Shown piece by piece: positions 10,387-20,493 of a stretch of DNA of 64,000 nt. Position numbers and translations under genes: made by a program. Within the stretch, counting starts at the first letter, position 1. Each line of letters opens with the position of its first letter. Under the pieces are notes generated by a model. That model was given only the letters and a program-made list of their open reading frames with translations, was not told the DNA's origin and did not search any database. The stretch is taken from contig OY783191.1 of assembly GCA_963678675.1 (NCBI GenBank), forward strand, positions 22,505,368-22,569,367, read 5' to 3'. This DNA is from Xiphydria camelus (taxonomy: Eukaryota; Arthropoda; Insecta; Hymenoptera; Xiphydriidae).

Positions 10387-11816
10387 CCCGAGTCGAATAT
10401 TTGATTCTAGTTTATCCTTCTTAAAACTATTTTGACCTATTTGAGTCTACAAAGATTTTCTGTAATTTAAAATGGTCTATGTGGTACTTCTTGCAAACCT
10501 TTTTTGACCTACTTTGTTCTGTGGATCCTAGTAAGTTCTACGTAGTACTAAATAAGTCTAAATATTGTTACTGAATTTTGCCATTTCTACCGTGTAGTAC
10601 TAAAAAAGCCTTCGCGGTAAATTAGTTGCTTTCAATGATGAAGGAGCTCCTTTAATATTTAGAAGTGAGTGAAATAAAGATTAAAAATTGTGTATTATTT
10701 TGTAATTAAACAATCTTGCCATAAGTATCGAAAAAAAAAGTTTATTATAATGGAAAACGTTCTACAAGTATTTGGTTACTTCCAATATATTATTTGTTTC
10801 TTATTAATTAATCTTTTAAAATATTTTATATTTTTCTCCCGTTTATTTATTATCTTTCCTTTTGCGTAGGATATGACATATAAAAAGAGTTGTACGAATA
10901 GTTTGCATTTCAACCTTTTTCATTTTTTCAATTTTGTTAGAATTTTTAAATCGGCATCAAATCAATACTCTGGACCTGATCTGGTTAACCACGTCTGGTC
11001 CTCATTAGGAATTCCTGATCGGGTCCAGAGAGAGAGAGGGTAATGATTTGCATTACATATCTTGTCAGGAGCTAGTCAGGCATTCCTTACCTGGACCAGG
11101 GGAGGATCAGCCGAAAATTTCTAGTCGGGGTGGTATCACCATAGTGTGTTCGTGTGACAGAAACTAAGAGCATCGTAGCTACACAGTAAACACACTTATT
11201 GTTAGTGGTTCACGGCGGGAAGACCCAGTGTTTAAACTCAGTGCAGTCATGGAGCCTTAACGACGTGCAAACATTTCGTAAATATATTGTGAATGCACTG
11301 TCTTCACAACATTTTTCAATTAAAAAATAACAAAATCGATATAATAATGATGTTTCAAACAGTGCAAATTGTACCGAATTATTCCATAAATAATGAATGA
11401 TGTAAAGTCACTGCGTATATATGATTCAGTTTGGAGTGGACGTGCATATTCTTTTGACACATACAGTTTTTTATCATGCAATAATCTGAAATATTGAGGA
11501 ATCCGAAGGGAATAAAATATCGGTTAACCCTCCGTTAGGCGGGTGGATTCTACTAGACGTGCTATTCAAATGGGCGTGGATTACAATGGTAATCCACCCG
11601 CCTAATGGAGGGTAAAAGTAGGTTATTTTCGGTTTTAGCGTTAGTTCTAAAAAGTCCTAAAACCATCCCAAATCTGCAATAAGTAGAACCTTTTAGGCTC
11701 ACTTAGGATTTTGCACATAATAGAAAATAACGTTTACGTAGACCTATTAAGTCCTAATACATCCTAAAAAGTATTCGAAATTATAGGACATTCTAGGTTC
11801 AAATATTCGACTCGGG
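10387..11816. mobile_element. 1.43 kb DNA element with CCCGAGTCGAATATTTGA ends
   Basis: CCCGAGTCGAATATTTGA at the left and its exact complement at 11799-11816. Subterminal zones at both ends carry scattered short motifs related to TTAGGAC/GTCCTAA. No transposase was recognised. A TTAA-type mini-element is nested at 11528. The interior around 10960-11130 has GGTCCAG-like repeats of unknown meaning. Confidence 0.75.
11528..11612. mobile_element. 85-bp piggyBac-like mini-MITE
   Basis: TTAA at 11524-11527, then CCCTCCGTTAGGCGGGTGG with its complement ending CACCCGCCTAATGGAGGG at 11612, then TAAA, a one-base change from TTAA. Arms are about 24 bp. It is nested in the 10387-11816 element. Confidence 0.75.
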
Positions 11817-12109
11817 AAGGTTTGGTACCTTTTTTCTAATATTATTATTAACCCTAAAAACGAATGCTTATATCAATTTTCTCCCTTATAATTTTTTTCG
11901 CGTCGTTTCCTTCAACCCTGAACTATATCTACGCGGTTTTAAATTTTGCGTTGGAATCGATCCACCCATTTTTGTATCTATGTTAAAATCAGCCGATTTT
12001 TCGTGTTAATCCAACATTTTTTGTATTAAAATTAAAAAAAAAAGAATGTTAAATTAACACAAATAATCAATTGATCATAACATGCATAATGAATGGACCG
12101 ACACCAGTA

Positions 12110-13039
12110 GAGGAAAGTCGCCTAATTTCGAATGGTTTCCTAATTTCGGATAGCAGACTAACTCGAGCGCCATCTGAAGTTATAAACAAAAACCTCGATA
12201 TATGCGAAGAAAAAGGTCATACCAAGAACATGCTATCATATGGTGATGATATTATCACTCTCCGTTAGATGGCAGTGTTTTCTGTCTAAATTGAGAGTTG
12301 GAGTTTTGTGTCGCGTTAAGTTCGAGCCTCGATTACCTTTAAAAAAAAGTAATTTTCTAAATTTGTGATTGTGTTCTAGGTACGTTAAGATATCACTTTA
12401 TATATTTACTAGTTCAAAATTGAATCAAATTGAAGGATAAAAATTTCACAATGTCATAATCTCGAAAATAGGAAGGTGCCTAATTTCGGATAGTCCTACA
12501 TTATGGCCACCATTCACAGAGTTTAGTAGGTATTAAAGTATTCAACAAGTTCATTTTGTTTTCAGGTTAGAATGCAGAGAAATAACAAAAAACATAGACA
12601 GTGGGATCCAAATCAAATGAAACAGGCTATTAATGCGGTCAGAGCGAAAGAAATGGGATATTTTAAAGCATCCAAGTTATTTTCTGTTCCAAAGTCAACT
12701 TTGGAAGATTATATCAAGAAAGAAGATCAAACTGCGGAGCAGTTGCTTAACATATCTATTGGTAGAAAACCAGTACTTACCCCGGAAATGTAGGCTCCTA
12801 ATTTCGGACACCCTATCCGAAATTAGGAATCCTTTTTTCAATGGATCAGAAACGTTTTAAATTGAATAACGCTTATTTTCTTACCAAAATGTTTATAATA
12901 AAATTATTTTCATAATAGAACTTAATAATAAACAGTAGTCTGGTTATTTATTTCCCAAAAAAAAATCTAAAGAAAGTTATATATTTAGTAAGTTTTGGGT
13001 AAACAGAAAAATGGTATCCGAAATTAGGCGACTTTCCTC
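12110..13039. mobile_element. pogo-like element, TA duplication, 930 bp
   Basis: Ends are GAGGAAAGTCGCCTAATTTC and complement, flanked by TA at 12108-12109 and 13040-13041, as in Tc1/mariner/pogo elements. The motif CCTAATTTCGGA recurs inside near 12132, 12479, 12790 and, inverted, 12818. It encodes a small psq-type helix-turn-helix protein but no DDE nuclease domain, so it is a deletion derivative moved by a larger relative. Confidence 0.85.
12572..12793 (+). CDS. psq-type helix-turn-helix protein of a pogo-like element (truncated transposase)
   Basis: 73 codons from ATG to TAG without interruption. Residues about 8-52 (RQWDPNQMKQAINAVRAKE through KASKLFSVPKSTLEDYIK) match the HTH_psq DNA-binding domain at the start of pogo, Tigger and Jerky-like transposases. 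The family normally continues into a CENP-B-type HTH and a DDE domain; here it stops at PVLTPEM, the usual linker. This could be a truncation or an exon whose partner was deleted; no splice donor is obvious before the stop. An intact DNA-binding domain without a nuclease could occupy the element's own ends. Expression is unknown. Confidence 0.7.
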   Translation: MQRNNKKHRQWDPNQMKQAINAVRAKEMGYFKASKLFSVPKSTLEDYIKKEDQTAEQLLNISIGRKPVLTPEM

Positions 13040-13041
13040 TA

Positions 13042-13430
13042 TACAATTTCGCATTGTACAGACTCCCGATAACACTTCGAACTCGAAGCTAGGAAGAGTT
13101 CGGAAAGAAAAGACAACGAGTAGGGGTACCCCATCGCCAGCCGCTCGAACGACCGAGCTCCACCTCTTGTTTCGTGTGTGCGCGTGGTGTGAAATACTTG
13201 GAAACAATTTCGCAATCGCGGATGGATTTTCCAAATTTTTGCAGAACAATCGGGGTGTTCGGGTATACGACCGACCGCGTCGAGGGGTGGCAGCCTCAGT
13301 TCGCATCGAGCGCACAGAGGCATTTCATCCCTCCGAGCGCGAGGGAGGGTCGGTTTCGAGAGTCATCGGGTGCCGGGGTCGACGGCTCTTCGCAGCGACG
13401 GGCGAAATTACCTCGAAAACACCCCTGGAC
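13042..13430. other. gene-free CpG-rich stretch between two elements
   Basis: Open frames up to 146 codons run through here on both strands but contain no recognisable domain and run into the neighbouring transposons. Confidence 0.4.
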
Positions 13431-13599
13431 GGCTATTCTGTAACTGAGTGAAAGCCTGTTCCCGTGAGAAGTGGGCGGAGTTCACCGGAAAAGTGGCGAG
13501 GTTCCTCGTCGCTATTCTGTAACCCGGTGAACGTAGGTCCCGGGAGAGAATCGGTCTGCCCCCCGGGAGAACGGCGACTCTACCTGCCTACTTCTGTGA

Positions 13600-14152
13600 C
13601 AGCGTGCCGCAGTTTACAGTTTGTTAATTTGCGTGTTCCGACAAACGATACACAGTGGTCCGGCGATCTAAGCAAACGCGGTCATAAGTATATCAATAAC
13701 TAAAGATATACTGTTAAAATAAAAGACCAAAAATTAACCAAATATTTATTCTACTACGATAACGTAAATGGAACATAATAAAAAAATATATTAAACTGAA
13801 ACATTCATTATTAAATGATATAAAATAATTCAAAAACATACTTATATATAAGAACTTTTTCCAGAGGTGGTAATAGGAAAAGTAGTTGGAAAAAATAATT
13901 TAACAAAAAGCACATTTCTCTAATGCTTACAATAAAAGTCAAAAGCAGCTTAATAATTAAAAAAGATATAGGTATTATACTGGTACTCAGTATTACTCCA
14001 AAATATGCATCCTTGAAAACGTACACTTATAAAACGTACCTGAAACCAAGCAAATTGTTTTAAATAGAGAAAACTGATTTCGTAACAATAAGACTGCGAA
14101 ACCGTAAAAATTCAATACATTAAAATGGGACAAGAATGGCATGTAAAATGTT
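13600..14152 (-). repeat. left arm of the long inverted repeat
   Basis: Inverse of 16932-17495, about 550 bases with scattered substitutions. The same 71-codon hydrophobic frame can be read in both arms (13811-14026 minus, 17049-17264 plus). The three differences that show are amino-acid changes, so I do not regard it as a gene. Confidence 0.85.
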
Positions 14153-14318
14153 ATATAATAATCAAGGGCATGCTTCAAACTATAACTTAAACCAAAAAAT
14201 GTACGTATCTGAACTTAGCATCATAGTAAGCAGTTATGAATATTATGGACTTTTGACCTATTTCAGAACCACGTGCGATGGTCGGAATTCTGATTAACGA
14301 TCCTTAGTAATTAATATA

Positions 14319-14777
14319 CAGGGTATAACAGAGTAAGTGTTACAACGTGAAACTGTAGATTCCTTATGAAAGAAGAAAAAGATTTACAAACATTTTCTGC
14401 AGGCTGTCGTTTTCGATATAAGGTAAAACAGGGTGAGTTGGCGAATGGAGTTGGCCCCTCGTTTCTATGGAAAGAAATGGAAACGAGGGGCCGACTTCAT
14501 TCGCCAACTCACCCCGTTTTACCCTACAGGATGTCAAAGTTTTGAAAAAAAAAACGTTTTTCTTTAAACCACGAACTACTTTTTATTAGGTGTCAACACT
14601 CAAAGCTGATAAAAATAGTTCGAGGTTTAAAGAAAAATGATTTTTTTTTCAAAACTTTGACATCCTGTATATCGAAAACGAAAGCCCGCAGAACATTTTT
14701 GTAAGAGGAAAAATCTTATTCTTTTTTCACAAGGAATCTACAGTTTCACGTTGTAACACTTACTCTGTTACACCCTG
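14319..14777. mobile_element. foldback MITE, TA duplication, Tc1/mariner-like ends
   Basis: Ends CAGGGTATAACAGAGTAAG and complement CTTACTCTGTTACACCCTG, flanked by TA on each side. Each half continues as an inverted copy for about 110 bases through GTTACAACGTGAAACTGTAG, and the centre is again palindromic. A younger 104-bp element lies in its left half. Confidence 0.8.
14421..14524. mobile_element. 104-bp palindromic mini-MITE, TA duplication
   Basis: Arms AGGTAAAACAGGGTGAGTTG and complement ending CCGTTTTACCC, bounded by TA at 14419-14420 and 14525-14526. The matching place in the right half of the host MITE reads CGATATACAGGATGTC without it, which is the empty site and confirms the TA duplication. 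Confidence 0.85.
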
Positions 14778-15059
14778 TATATAACTCGTTCACCAAATCC
14801 CGTATAACCTTCAAGGGTTACTTTGTTTTATAGTGGTAAATTCGAATATTCTATACTAATTTAGGACTGCTATTCTAACGAGAAATAATGAGCGGAGAAA
14901 CTGTTAATTTATAACCTACCGTCAAGTATTAACCATCCTGTCTAATTCAAAGCGCATTTAGTTTATTCTCTCTTAACTCTGCTATCGGTCGCTGTTCCGT
15001 CTCGCGATAAACGGAATTCGACACAATGCTTCGAACCGTTTAATAGTATCACAGTCAGA

Positions 15060-15400
15060 AATACCTCGCAAATCTATAGCTACTCTCGGAATCTACGAAA
15101 CGGTACGGGGTATTTTTCGGCGAATCTGCACGTGCGCTCGCAGTCCCGCACCATGCTCGAGAAGGGGTAATTACCGACCGCATCGGAAGAAGCCATTTCC
15201 CACAAAATACCTATTGTAATAGATACCGGTATACTTAGAATAATAAATCAGCTTTGTAAAGGGAAGACAAGACCAATCTGTAATAGATGGCCGGTCGGAT
15301 TAACTTAATACCTGGCTTATCCAGGTACAAAGAATCGAACCGTCATTCGATGCAACATGACTCCTTTTATGGCCAGGGACGAGCAACGGCATCCTTGCCC
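15060..15400 (-). repeat. copy of the dispersed repeat also at 57993 and 58735
   Basis: On the minus strand it reads through CCGTTGCTCGTCCCTGGCC, GGATAAGCCAGGTATTAA and CGGTAATTACCCCTTCTCG in the same order as the copies near 58 kb, diverged by perhaps 20-25%. It occupies the unrepeated centre of the palindromic element. Confidence 0.7.
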
Positions 15401-15744
15401 ACTCGAAAAATACAGTGGGGTAAAAAGTATTCATACACCACGGTGAGGTACCGTTGAACTATGATTCACTTGCATATAATTGAAAGAAATTAATATCTAT
15501 ATTGGCATCACAAAATATAGCTTGTAGTGTCACCTCTTTCAAATTATATATATTTTATTGAAGAAAAAATATCGGGCTTCTGTCGGTAGCTGAGCCGCGT
15601 CAAAATAGTTTCCAGCACGAGCGATCGTGTGCTTCTCCAGAATATGGGGATCAAAGTACCTCAAGTACTGCTATGGACATGCCACACAGCTGGTTATTTC
15701 AACTATTCCTAGGTGTTGCATGCATATCGATGGCGAGAAAGATT

Positions 15745-16168
15745 TTTCCTCTTACAAGAATGTTCTGCGGGCTTTCGTTTTCGATATACAGGATGTCAAA
15801 GTTTTGGAAAAAAAATCGTTTTTCTTTAAACCTCGAACTATTTTTATCAGATTTGAGTGTTGACACCTAATAAGTGTTTCCACTGTGCCAAATCTGATAA
15901 AAATAGTTCGTGGTTTAAAGAAAAACGGTTTTTTTTTCAAAGCTGACATCCTGTAGGGTAAAACGGGGTGAGTTGGCGAATGAAGTCGGCCCCTCGTTTC
16001 CATTTCTTTCCATAGAAACGAGGGGCAACTCCATTCACCAACTCACCCTGTTTTACCCTATATCGAAAACGACAGCCTGTAGAAAATTTTTGTAAGAGGA
16101 AAAATCTGTTTCTTCTTTCATAAGGAATCTACAGTTTCACGTTGTAACACTTACTCTGTTACACCCTG
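15745..16168. mobile_element. second, inverted and truncated copy of the 14319-14777 MITE
   Basis: Inverse of the left-arm MITE from its CACCCTG end (16168) to about 15745, where similarity stops inside the element. It retains a fuller central loop than the left copy. The outer flank also matches the left arm (ATTAATCAGAATTCCGACCA) apart from an 11-base difference next to the end. Confidence 0.8.
15956..16058. mobile_element. second copy of the 104-bp mini-MITE, same nested position
   Basis: GGGTAAAACGGGGTGAGTTG with complement ending at 16058 and TA on both sides, at the position that corresponds to 14421-14524. Confidence 0.8.
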
Positions 16169-16633
16169 TATATCGCGGTGATACTAATTACTAAGGATCA
16201 TTAATCAGAATTCCGACCATCACACAGTGGTTCCGAAAGTATATATATGTGAATGAAATCTTAGTTCAAATATTTGCGCCGCAGTACCGATCATGCTAGT
16301 GTTTTACCGCGCAGTTGAATTTTGTGTATAGTTATAGTGTATTATCGGATGCACCTGCCTAACGAAATACTGATTTTCTGTTAAAGGTAAGAAAATATTT
16401 GAAAGTACTACTAGAAAGGTCCTTTTCTGGAGCATATTTTACACTATCATTAACATTATTTAAAATTTTACGTTTAGGATGTAAAGGTTAAAATGTAAAT
16501 TTTTAAACATGGACGGAATTTGGAAGACCGTTATAATATCGATTATACATCCTTGCTAATTTATGGGAATCCCAATTGATGTATCGGTACATTTCTGCGG
16601 ACGTAGGCCAAAAATAAAATAGCGGTCTCGTAC

Positions 16634-16921
16634 CTACCTTTCACGAAATGCTGAACCGCCCCCTGCTGGGCAACGCGCGTTGCGATAATGCGAGTATCGA
16701 GGCAAATTGAAAGGAGGAATGTCGGTTGACTGAGAGACCGGCTTTAGCAACGACACCTTTCCCCTTTGGACACAAACACGGAAAGCCCCCGCGTCATAAG
16801 CTGTTTCAGCGATCACCCCTCTAACTATCAAATCAGGATGAATAGCACCATCCATGCTATCCCCTCCATCGATCAAAAAAGTCGCCACCTTCTGAACTAT
16901 ATAAGGCGAAACCGTTAACAT
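16634..16921 (-). CDS. uncharacterised open frame in the palindromic element
   Basis: 95 codons beginning MLTVSPYIVQKVATFLIDGG and ending GSAFRER. Just before its TAG lies GTGAAAGGTAGGTACG, a good splice donor, so the real exon may end near 16636. Codon use is more GC-rich than the surroundings and the protein is not low-complexity, unlike most chance frames here. The segment is present in the right arm only and is missing from the left arm. I do not recognise the family. It may be an exon of the element's own protein or captured host sequence. Confidence 0.3.
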   Translation of the reverse strand: MLTVSPYIVQKVATFLIDGGDSMDGAIHPDLIVRGVIAETAYDAGAFRVCVQRGKVSLLKPVSQSTDIPPFNLPRYSHYRNARCPAGGGSAFRER

Positions 16922-16931
16922 GCCATTTTAC

Positions 16932-17495
16932 ATGCCATTCTTGTCCCATTTTAATGTATTGAATTTTTACGGTTTCGCAGTCTTATTGTTACGAAATCAG
17001 TTTTCTCTATTTAAAACAATTTGCTTGGTTTCAGGTACGTTTTTATAAGTGTACGTTTTCAAGGATGCATATTTTGGAATAATACTAGGTACCAGTATAA
17101 TACCTATATCTTTTTTAATTATTAAGCTGCTTTTGACTTTTATTGTAAGCATTAGGGAAATGTGCTTTTTGTTAAATTATTTTTTCCAAGTACTTTTCCT
17201 ATTACCACCTCTGGAAAAAGTTCTTATATATAAATATGTTTTTGAATTATTTTATATCATTTAATAATGAATGTTTCAGTTTAATATATTTTTTTATTAT
17301 GTTCCATTTACGTTATCATAGTAGAATAAATATTTGGTTAATTTTTGGTCTTTTATTTTAACAGTATATCTTTATAACTCTCTAAGACATAAATTTACAT
17401 CGCACAAATCAGTTATGTAACTCATTAATATATTCATGACCGCGTTTGCTTAGATCGCCGGACCACTGTGTATCGTTTGTTGGAACACGCAAATT
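16932..17495 (+). repeat. right arm of the long inverted repeat
   Basis: Inverse of 13600-14152. A short tandem duplication, about two extra partial copies of CTGTAAACTGTAAA, near 17510-17550 distinguishes its outer edge from the left arm. Confidence 0.85.
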
Positions 17496-17859
17496 AACAA
17501 ACTGTAAACTGTAAACACGCTGTAAACTGTAAACTGTAAACAAACTGTAAATACGCTGGCGCAGAAGTAGGTAGGTTAGAGTCGCCGTTCCCCCGGGGAG
17601 CAGACTGCTTCTCACGGTCTTGACCAGTAGAAGTAAGTTCACCCGTTTTCGTGCGATGGGAGCGCTTCCGCAGTTACAGAATAGTGATTCCTTCACTCTC
17701 CTTGCTTTTTCAGTGAACATTGCCCGCTCCTCACTTAGAGGATAGCTGTTTAGGTACACGTTTCAACGGTCGGGCATGAGCTGGGCGAGGGAAGCTCTCA
17801 CCCAAAGAACGGTCACTTCCCAGGTACGCTCACTCTCCCCGGAATTACAGAATAGCCGT

Positions 17860-18640
17860 CCTGCCGTTTGGAATGGTCGACGAAGCTTTTCGTTCGGTTT
17901 CGTGCAATGTTTTGCCTGACCATCGCGCACTCGGACGTCCTTCCACAAATAAAATCCAAAGTCGAAATATCGAAAACCGACGTCGACGAAACAAGTTCAT
18001 TACGTACACAGATATAGCGAGGACGAGGCGTGTAGAACTATGCTAAGGGTAGACTACCTATAACTACTGACTGGTTAGAAAACGTTGGAAAACATTACGC
18101 AAAAACAGAAAAAGCTCAACGCGATTGGTGTACGATATAAAGACTAAAGTAACCAAATTTGCAGCGGCACATATAACGAAGCATTAAAAATTGTGCTAAA
18201 TTGTAATCGCGTTATCGAGTTGGAATACAGAACCGAATACAAACCTTAATAAAAAACAAAACTGAAACGTGAATTATTTCAACTTGATATTTTCCATGGA
18301 CCTTTTGATACCACAGATATTTCAAGTACCTAACTCTGTAGAGCTATCGTCCTGTATACCTCATTTTCACTCTGATTTGGTAAACGTGTTGATTAACCTT
18401 TTGAAATACGTAATAGAAAAGCGCATCGTGCTTTAATAACTCGATTAAAGTAACCAGAGGATGAATCGTCTAGCGTGAAATGTGGAATGAAAATTCATGA
18501 AAGATAGATTCGTGTATTAGTTTTTTTCCAAAAAATTGAAAATTATATACATAGGGGAAGGTTGGCTATATCGCACCACTACCGTACTACCGTACCACCA
18601 CTGACTTTCTATAGAACCGAGTGTTCTGCTATTTCAAGTG
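17860..18640. other. gene-free stretch, nothing recognised
   Basis: No coding signal. Near 18554 a lone AGGGGAAGGTTGGCTATAT resembles AGGGGAAAGTTTGCTATAT near 38812, probably fragments of one more repeat family. Confidence 0.4.
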
Positions 18641-18689
18641 TACACTGAAAAAAAAAAGAATAGAAATTATTCTGTTAGAAGGATAATCT

Positions 18690-19020
18690 GAGTACGAAAG
18701 GTAAAATAGATCAAAAATTATCCTATGAAGTATAAAAATTAATTTAAGGAAGGTTAAATTTTAAACCCTGGAAGGATAATTTTTGATCTAATTTAAAAAT
18801 TCGACTCAAAGCGGACGTATTTTCATCCCATGGAAGGATAAAAATTATCCCACGGAAGGATAAAAATTATCCCACACAGAAGGATAAAAATTATTCCACG
18901 TTGGAGAAATATACCAGATGTCCCTGAATTAAAAATTCGACTCAAAGCGGACGTATTTTTATCCTACGGAAGGATAAAATTTACCCCACGGAAGGATAAA
19001 AATTATCCGATGTTGGAGAA
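18690..19020. repeat. left AAGGATAA array with an internal tandem duplication
   Basis: Repeated AAGGATAAAAATTATCC palindromes. A unit of about 130 bases starting ATTCGACTCAAAGCGGACG and ending GAGAAATATACCAG is present twice in tandem (from about 18800 and 18932). Confidence 0.8.
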
Positions 19021-19565
19021 ATATACCAGAACCGGCCAGTTGCAGGTACATTGAAATTTACCTTCGGCCGGGCTTGGTCGGTTTCGGTCAGTCAATCTAT
19101 ATATTAGGTATATTTCGGAAAATCTAGGCCGCTAATGGACTCGCAGCTTTGTACCTTTCTCAGAAAGGTTAATTAACGGACGGATCGAAATAAGCCGTCT
19201 AGGTCTCTCCGTTTTCGAGTCTCTCCGTTGCCAATCAGATGATTCGAAAAATTGGCGGAGTTTAGCATAGCATTTTTTAATGGAATGACTAGCGTTCGTA
19301 AACGATGCAACATTATATTAACCGTAACAGGCCCAAGAAGGGAGATGTTGCTCCTCGGCTAGGAAGGCGCATGACGAGTCAGTGCCTCCGGAATGACCGA
19401 GTACTTTGTACTTACCTATTTCGGGCATTTCCAGAAGTCCCGTTTGCCCTCGCTACCTGCGGTACGTCCCGGTCAGGAAGGCGCACGATGCGACAGTTGG
19501 ATTCCAGACTTCTAGCAAGACAGTCGCTAACAACGCTACACCCGAAGGCATCACGGTTGATAAGT

Positions 19566-19849
19566 CCACAGTATTATTTTTAGTAGTTGAATAAATTTAC
19601 GTATGTAAAAATTGTGCCTGATTAACTAGTAATAATTAAGTGTTTGATTAATTAATCTCATTTCTGTGAATCTATTTATGTATTACAATCAATATTGTAT
19701 TCAACTTATTTTATAATATTAATTGTAATAGGTACATAAATAGATTCACAGAAATTATCAATTAATCAAACGCTTAATTATTACTAGTTAATCAGCCACA
19801 ATCTCTTTACATACGTAAATTTATTCAACTACTAAAAACAATACTGTGG
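19566..19849. mobile_element. nested foldback MITE
   Basis: Left CCACAGTATTATTTTTAGTA and right complement TACTAAAAACAATACTGTGG, with arms of about 130 bases inverted throughout and a short centre near 19700. It lies inside the CACTG element. Target duplication not resolved. Confidence 0.8.
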
Positions 19850-20111
19850 ATTGGATATTAATCAATTTATTTTGTCATTTTTTAAAAGTAAATAAAGACT
19901 GGAAAACCCACTAAGCACTTTTTCTAAAGACCAGTCATTCTGCCTGGTTTTGGTACAAACAAGTATTTTTAAATGGCTGATTGCGACAAGGTTCTATCTT
20001 GCAAGCAAATCTTACAGCAAGCATAATTCTCGGTACGATTTCTACCTGGGTCAGTAAAAGGAGATAGTTTGATTTTTGTGTTTTTTTTTTTGTTACGCGA
20101 AACGATTGCGT

Positions 20112-20162
20112 AAATAATAATAATAATAATAACAGTAATAATAATAATAATAATAATAATTT
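20112..20162 (+). repeat. AAT trinucleotide microsatellite
   Basis: About 50 bases of AAT repeats with one AAC-AGT interruption, next to the right AAGGATAA array. Confidence 0.9.
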
Positions 20163-20420
20163 ATACTCACTGGAAGGTTAAAAATTATCCTTTGGAAGGA
20201 TAAATTTTATACTCCTGTAGAAGGATAATTTTTGGCCATTGGAAGGTTAAAATTTATCCTTCGGAAGGATAAATTTTCTACTTCTTTAGGAGGATAAATT
20301 TTGGCCATTTTGGAAGGTTAAAATTTATCCTTCGGAAGGATAAATTTTCTACTCCTTTAGAAGGATAATTTTTAGCCATTCCCGATTGGATAATTTTTAC
20401 TCTATTTCCCTTTCGTACTC
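20163..20420. repeat. right AAGGATAA array
   Basis: Three tandem units of about 65 bases, each with GGAAGGTTAAAATTTATCC followed by a GGAAGGATAAATTTT block, mirroring the left array of the same element. Confidence 0.8.
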
Positions 20421-20493
20421 AGATTATCCTTCTAGGTATAATTTTTAATCTCACTTTAGGATTAAAATTTAGTCTTTTTTTTTTTTCAGTGTA

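Larger units (their letters stand above)
13431..17857. mobile_element. 4.4 kb palindromic (foldback) DNA element
   Basis: The ends are GGCTATTCTGTAAC at 13431 and complement ending at 17857; the motif recurs once inside each end (13511, 17676). Arms 13600-14152 and 16932-17495 are inverted copies at roughly 95% identity. Inside the arms, at matching positions, sit inverted copies of a second foldback element (14319-14777; partial at 15745-16168), each containing a third (14421-14524; 15956-16058). The right arm also has about 660 bases (16270-16930) absent from the left, including an uncharacterised open frame. The centre (about 14780-15740) is not repeated and includes a copy of a dispersed repeat. 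No target duplication is clear and the superfamily is unknown. Confidence 0.75.
18643..20491. mobile_element. 1.85 kb CACTG-ended element with AAGGATAA arrays, TA duplication
   Basis: Both ends read CACTGAAAAAAAAAA inward, flanked by TA at 18641-18642 and 20492-20493. The next shared block inside is GAAGGATAATCTGAGTACGA. Each end then carries an array of AAGGATAA/TTATCC motifs (18690-19020; 20163-20420). The interior holds a dispersed-repeat copy (about 19085-19225, minus strand), a nested foldback MITE and an AAT microsatellite. No transposase was recognised and the superfamily is not decided by these ends. Confidence 0.75.

Noticed and set aside
13811..14026. 71-codon hydrophobic frame present in both palindrome arms (also 17049-17264)
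   Set aside because: It lies in AT-rich arm sequence. The differences I can read between arms change amino acids, and conservation is explained by the inverted duplication.
15310..15330. tRNA-like GAATCGAACC and similar near 58794
   Set aside because: It is part of the dispersed repeat; no D arm or acceptor stem at tRNA spacing.
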